Positions 63,987 to 64,000 of a stretch of 64,000 bases of DNA are shown piece after piece. A program made the translations under genes and the position numbers. The notes below the pieces were generated by a model. That model was not told where the DNA came from, made no database searches, and worked only from the letters and a program-made list of their open reading frames with translations. Positions within the stretch are counted from its first letter, which is position 1. Each line of letters begins with the position of its first letter. The DNA is from Verrucosispora sp. NA02020 (GTDB lineage: Bacteria > Actinomycetota > Actinomycetes > Mycobacteriales > Micromonosporaceae): positions 7,141,213 through 7,205,212 of the forward strand of contig NZ_CP054923.1 of assembly GCF_013364215.1 (NCBI RefSeq), written 5' to 3'.

Positions 63987-64000
63987 CGGGCGCGCCTGCC

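Overview
The window is about 73% GC chromosomal DNA from an actinomycete, most probably a member of the Micromonosporaceae (Micromonospora/Salinispora-like). The evidence is the strong G/C bias at third codon positions, frequent GTG and TTG starts, TAGGGT-type -10 boxes, and the conserved order pcnA - murJ - sigM - trxBA - cwlM - parBA - rsmG - jag - yidC - yidD - rnpA - rpmH - dnaA - oriC - dnaN - gnd - recF - dciA - gyrB. The genus is inferred from gene content; no 16S or marker alignment could be run.

Layout. 1-3 kb: the end of a membrane protein, then a molybdenum-cofactor operon (moaC-mogA-moeA-moaE, minus strand). 3-6.2 kb: a large SARP/NB-ARC/TPR regulator with no biosynthetic cluster beside it. 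6.6-11.5 kb: a membrane GGDEF-EAL protein, a GT87-like membrane glycosyltransferase, a phosphoribosyltransferase and a zinc-ribbon protein. 11.5-17 kb: dnaB, a disordered membrane protein, and the rpsF-ssb-rpsR-rplI operon with a candidate S6:S18-type leader. 17-30.6 kb: nfo, two GT-C-type membrane proteins, a class A penicillin-binding protein, a DUF5318 protein, a padR-ino1 pair with a palindromic operator, ogt, and a secreted subtilase with beta-trefoil-like repeats.

30.8-44.2 kb holds the cell-envelope and redox block: pcnA diverging from murJ, a separate MviN-type pseudokinase, sigM with its anti-sigma partner, trxB and trxA behind a SigR/SigH-type promoter, cwlM, a GNAT protein, an aminotransferase and a D-Ala-D-Ala-ligase-like protein. 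44.4-51.6 kb is the segregation locus: a HIT-like gene with a leaderless promoter, about 2 kb of non-coding DNA with four parS sites, and parB-parA with two more parS sites inside parA. 51.8-64 kb is the replication-origin core: yidC-yidD-rnpA-rpmH, dnaA, an oriC with a dozen DnaA boxes and an AT-rich patch, dnaN, gnd, recF, dciA, one unrecognised gene, and gyrB.

Functionally this is housekeeping DNA for chromosome replication and segregation, early translation and secretion, and envelope synthesis. I found no prophage, transposon, CRISPR array, tRNA or rRNA. The points most worth a second look are regulatory: parS sites read in frame as VSRET inside parA, DnaA boxes away from oriC (upstream of dnaB, behind murJ, among the parS sites), a GGAAT/GTT promoter for trxBA, a leader that can hide the rpsF ribosome binding site, a mini-ORF plus hairpin before the GGDEF-EAL gene, MurJ and its pseudokinase encoded as two proteins, and a CwlM that keeps its zinc ligands.
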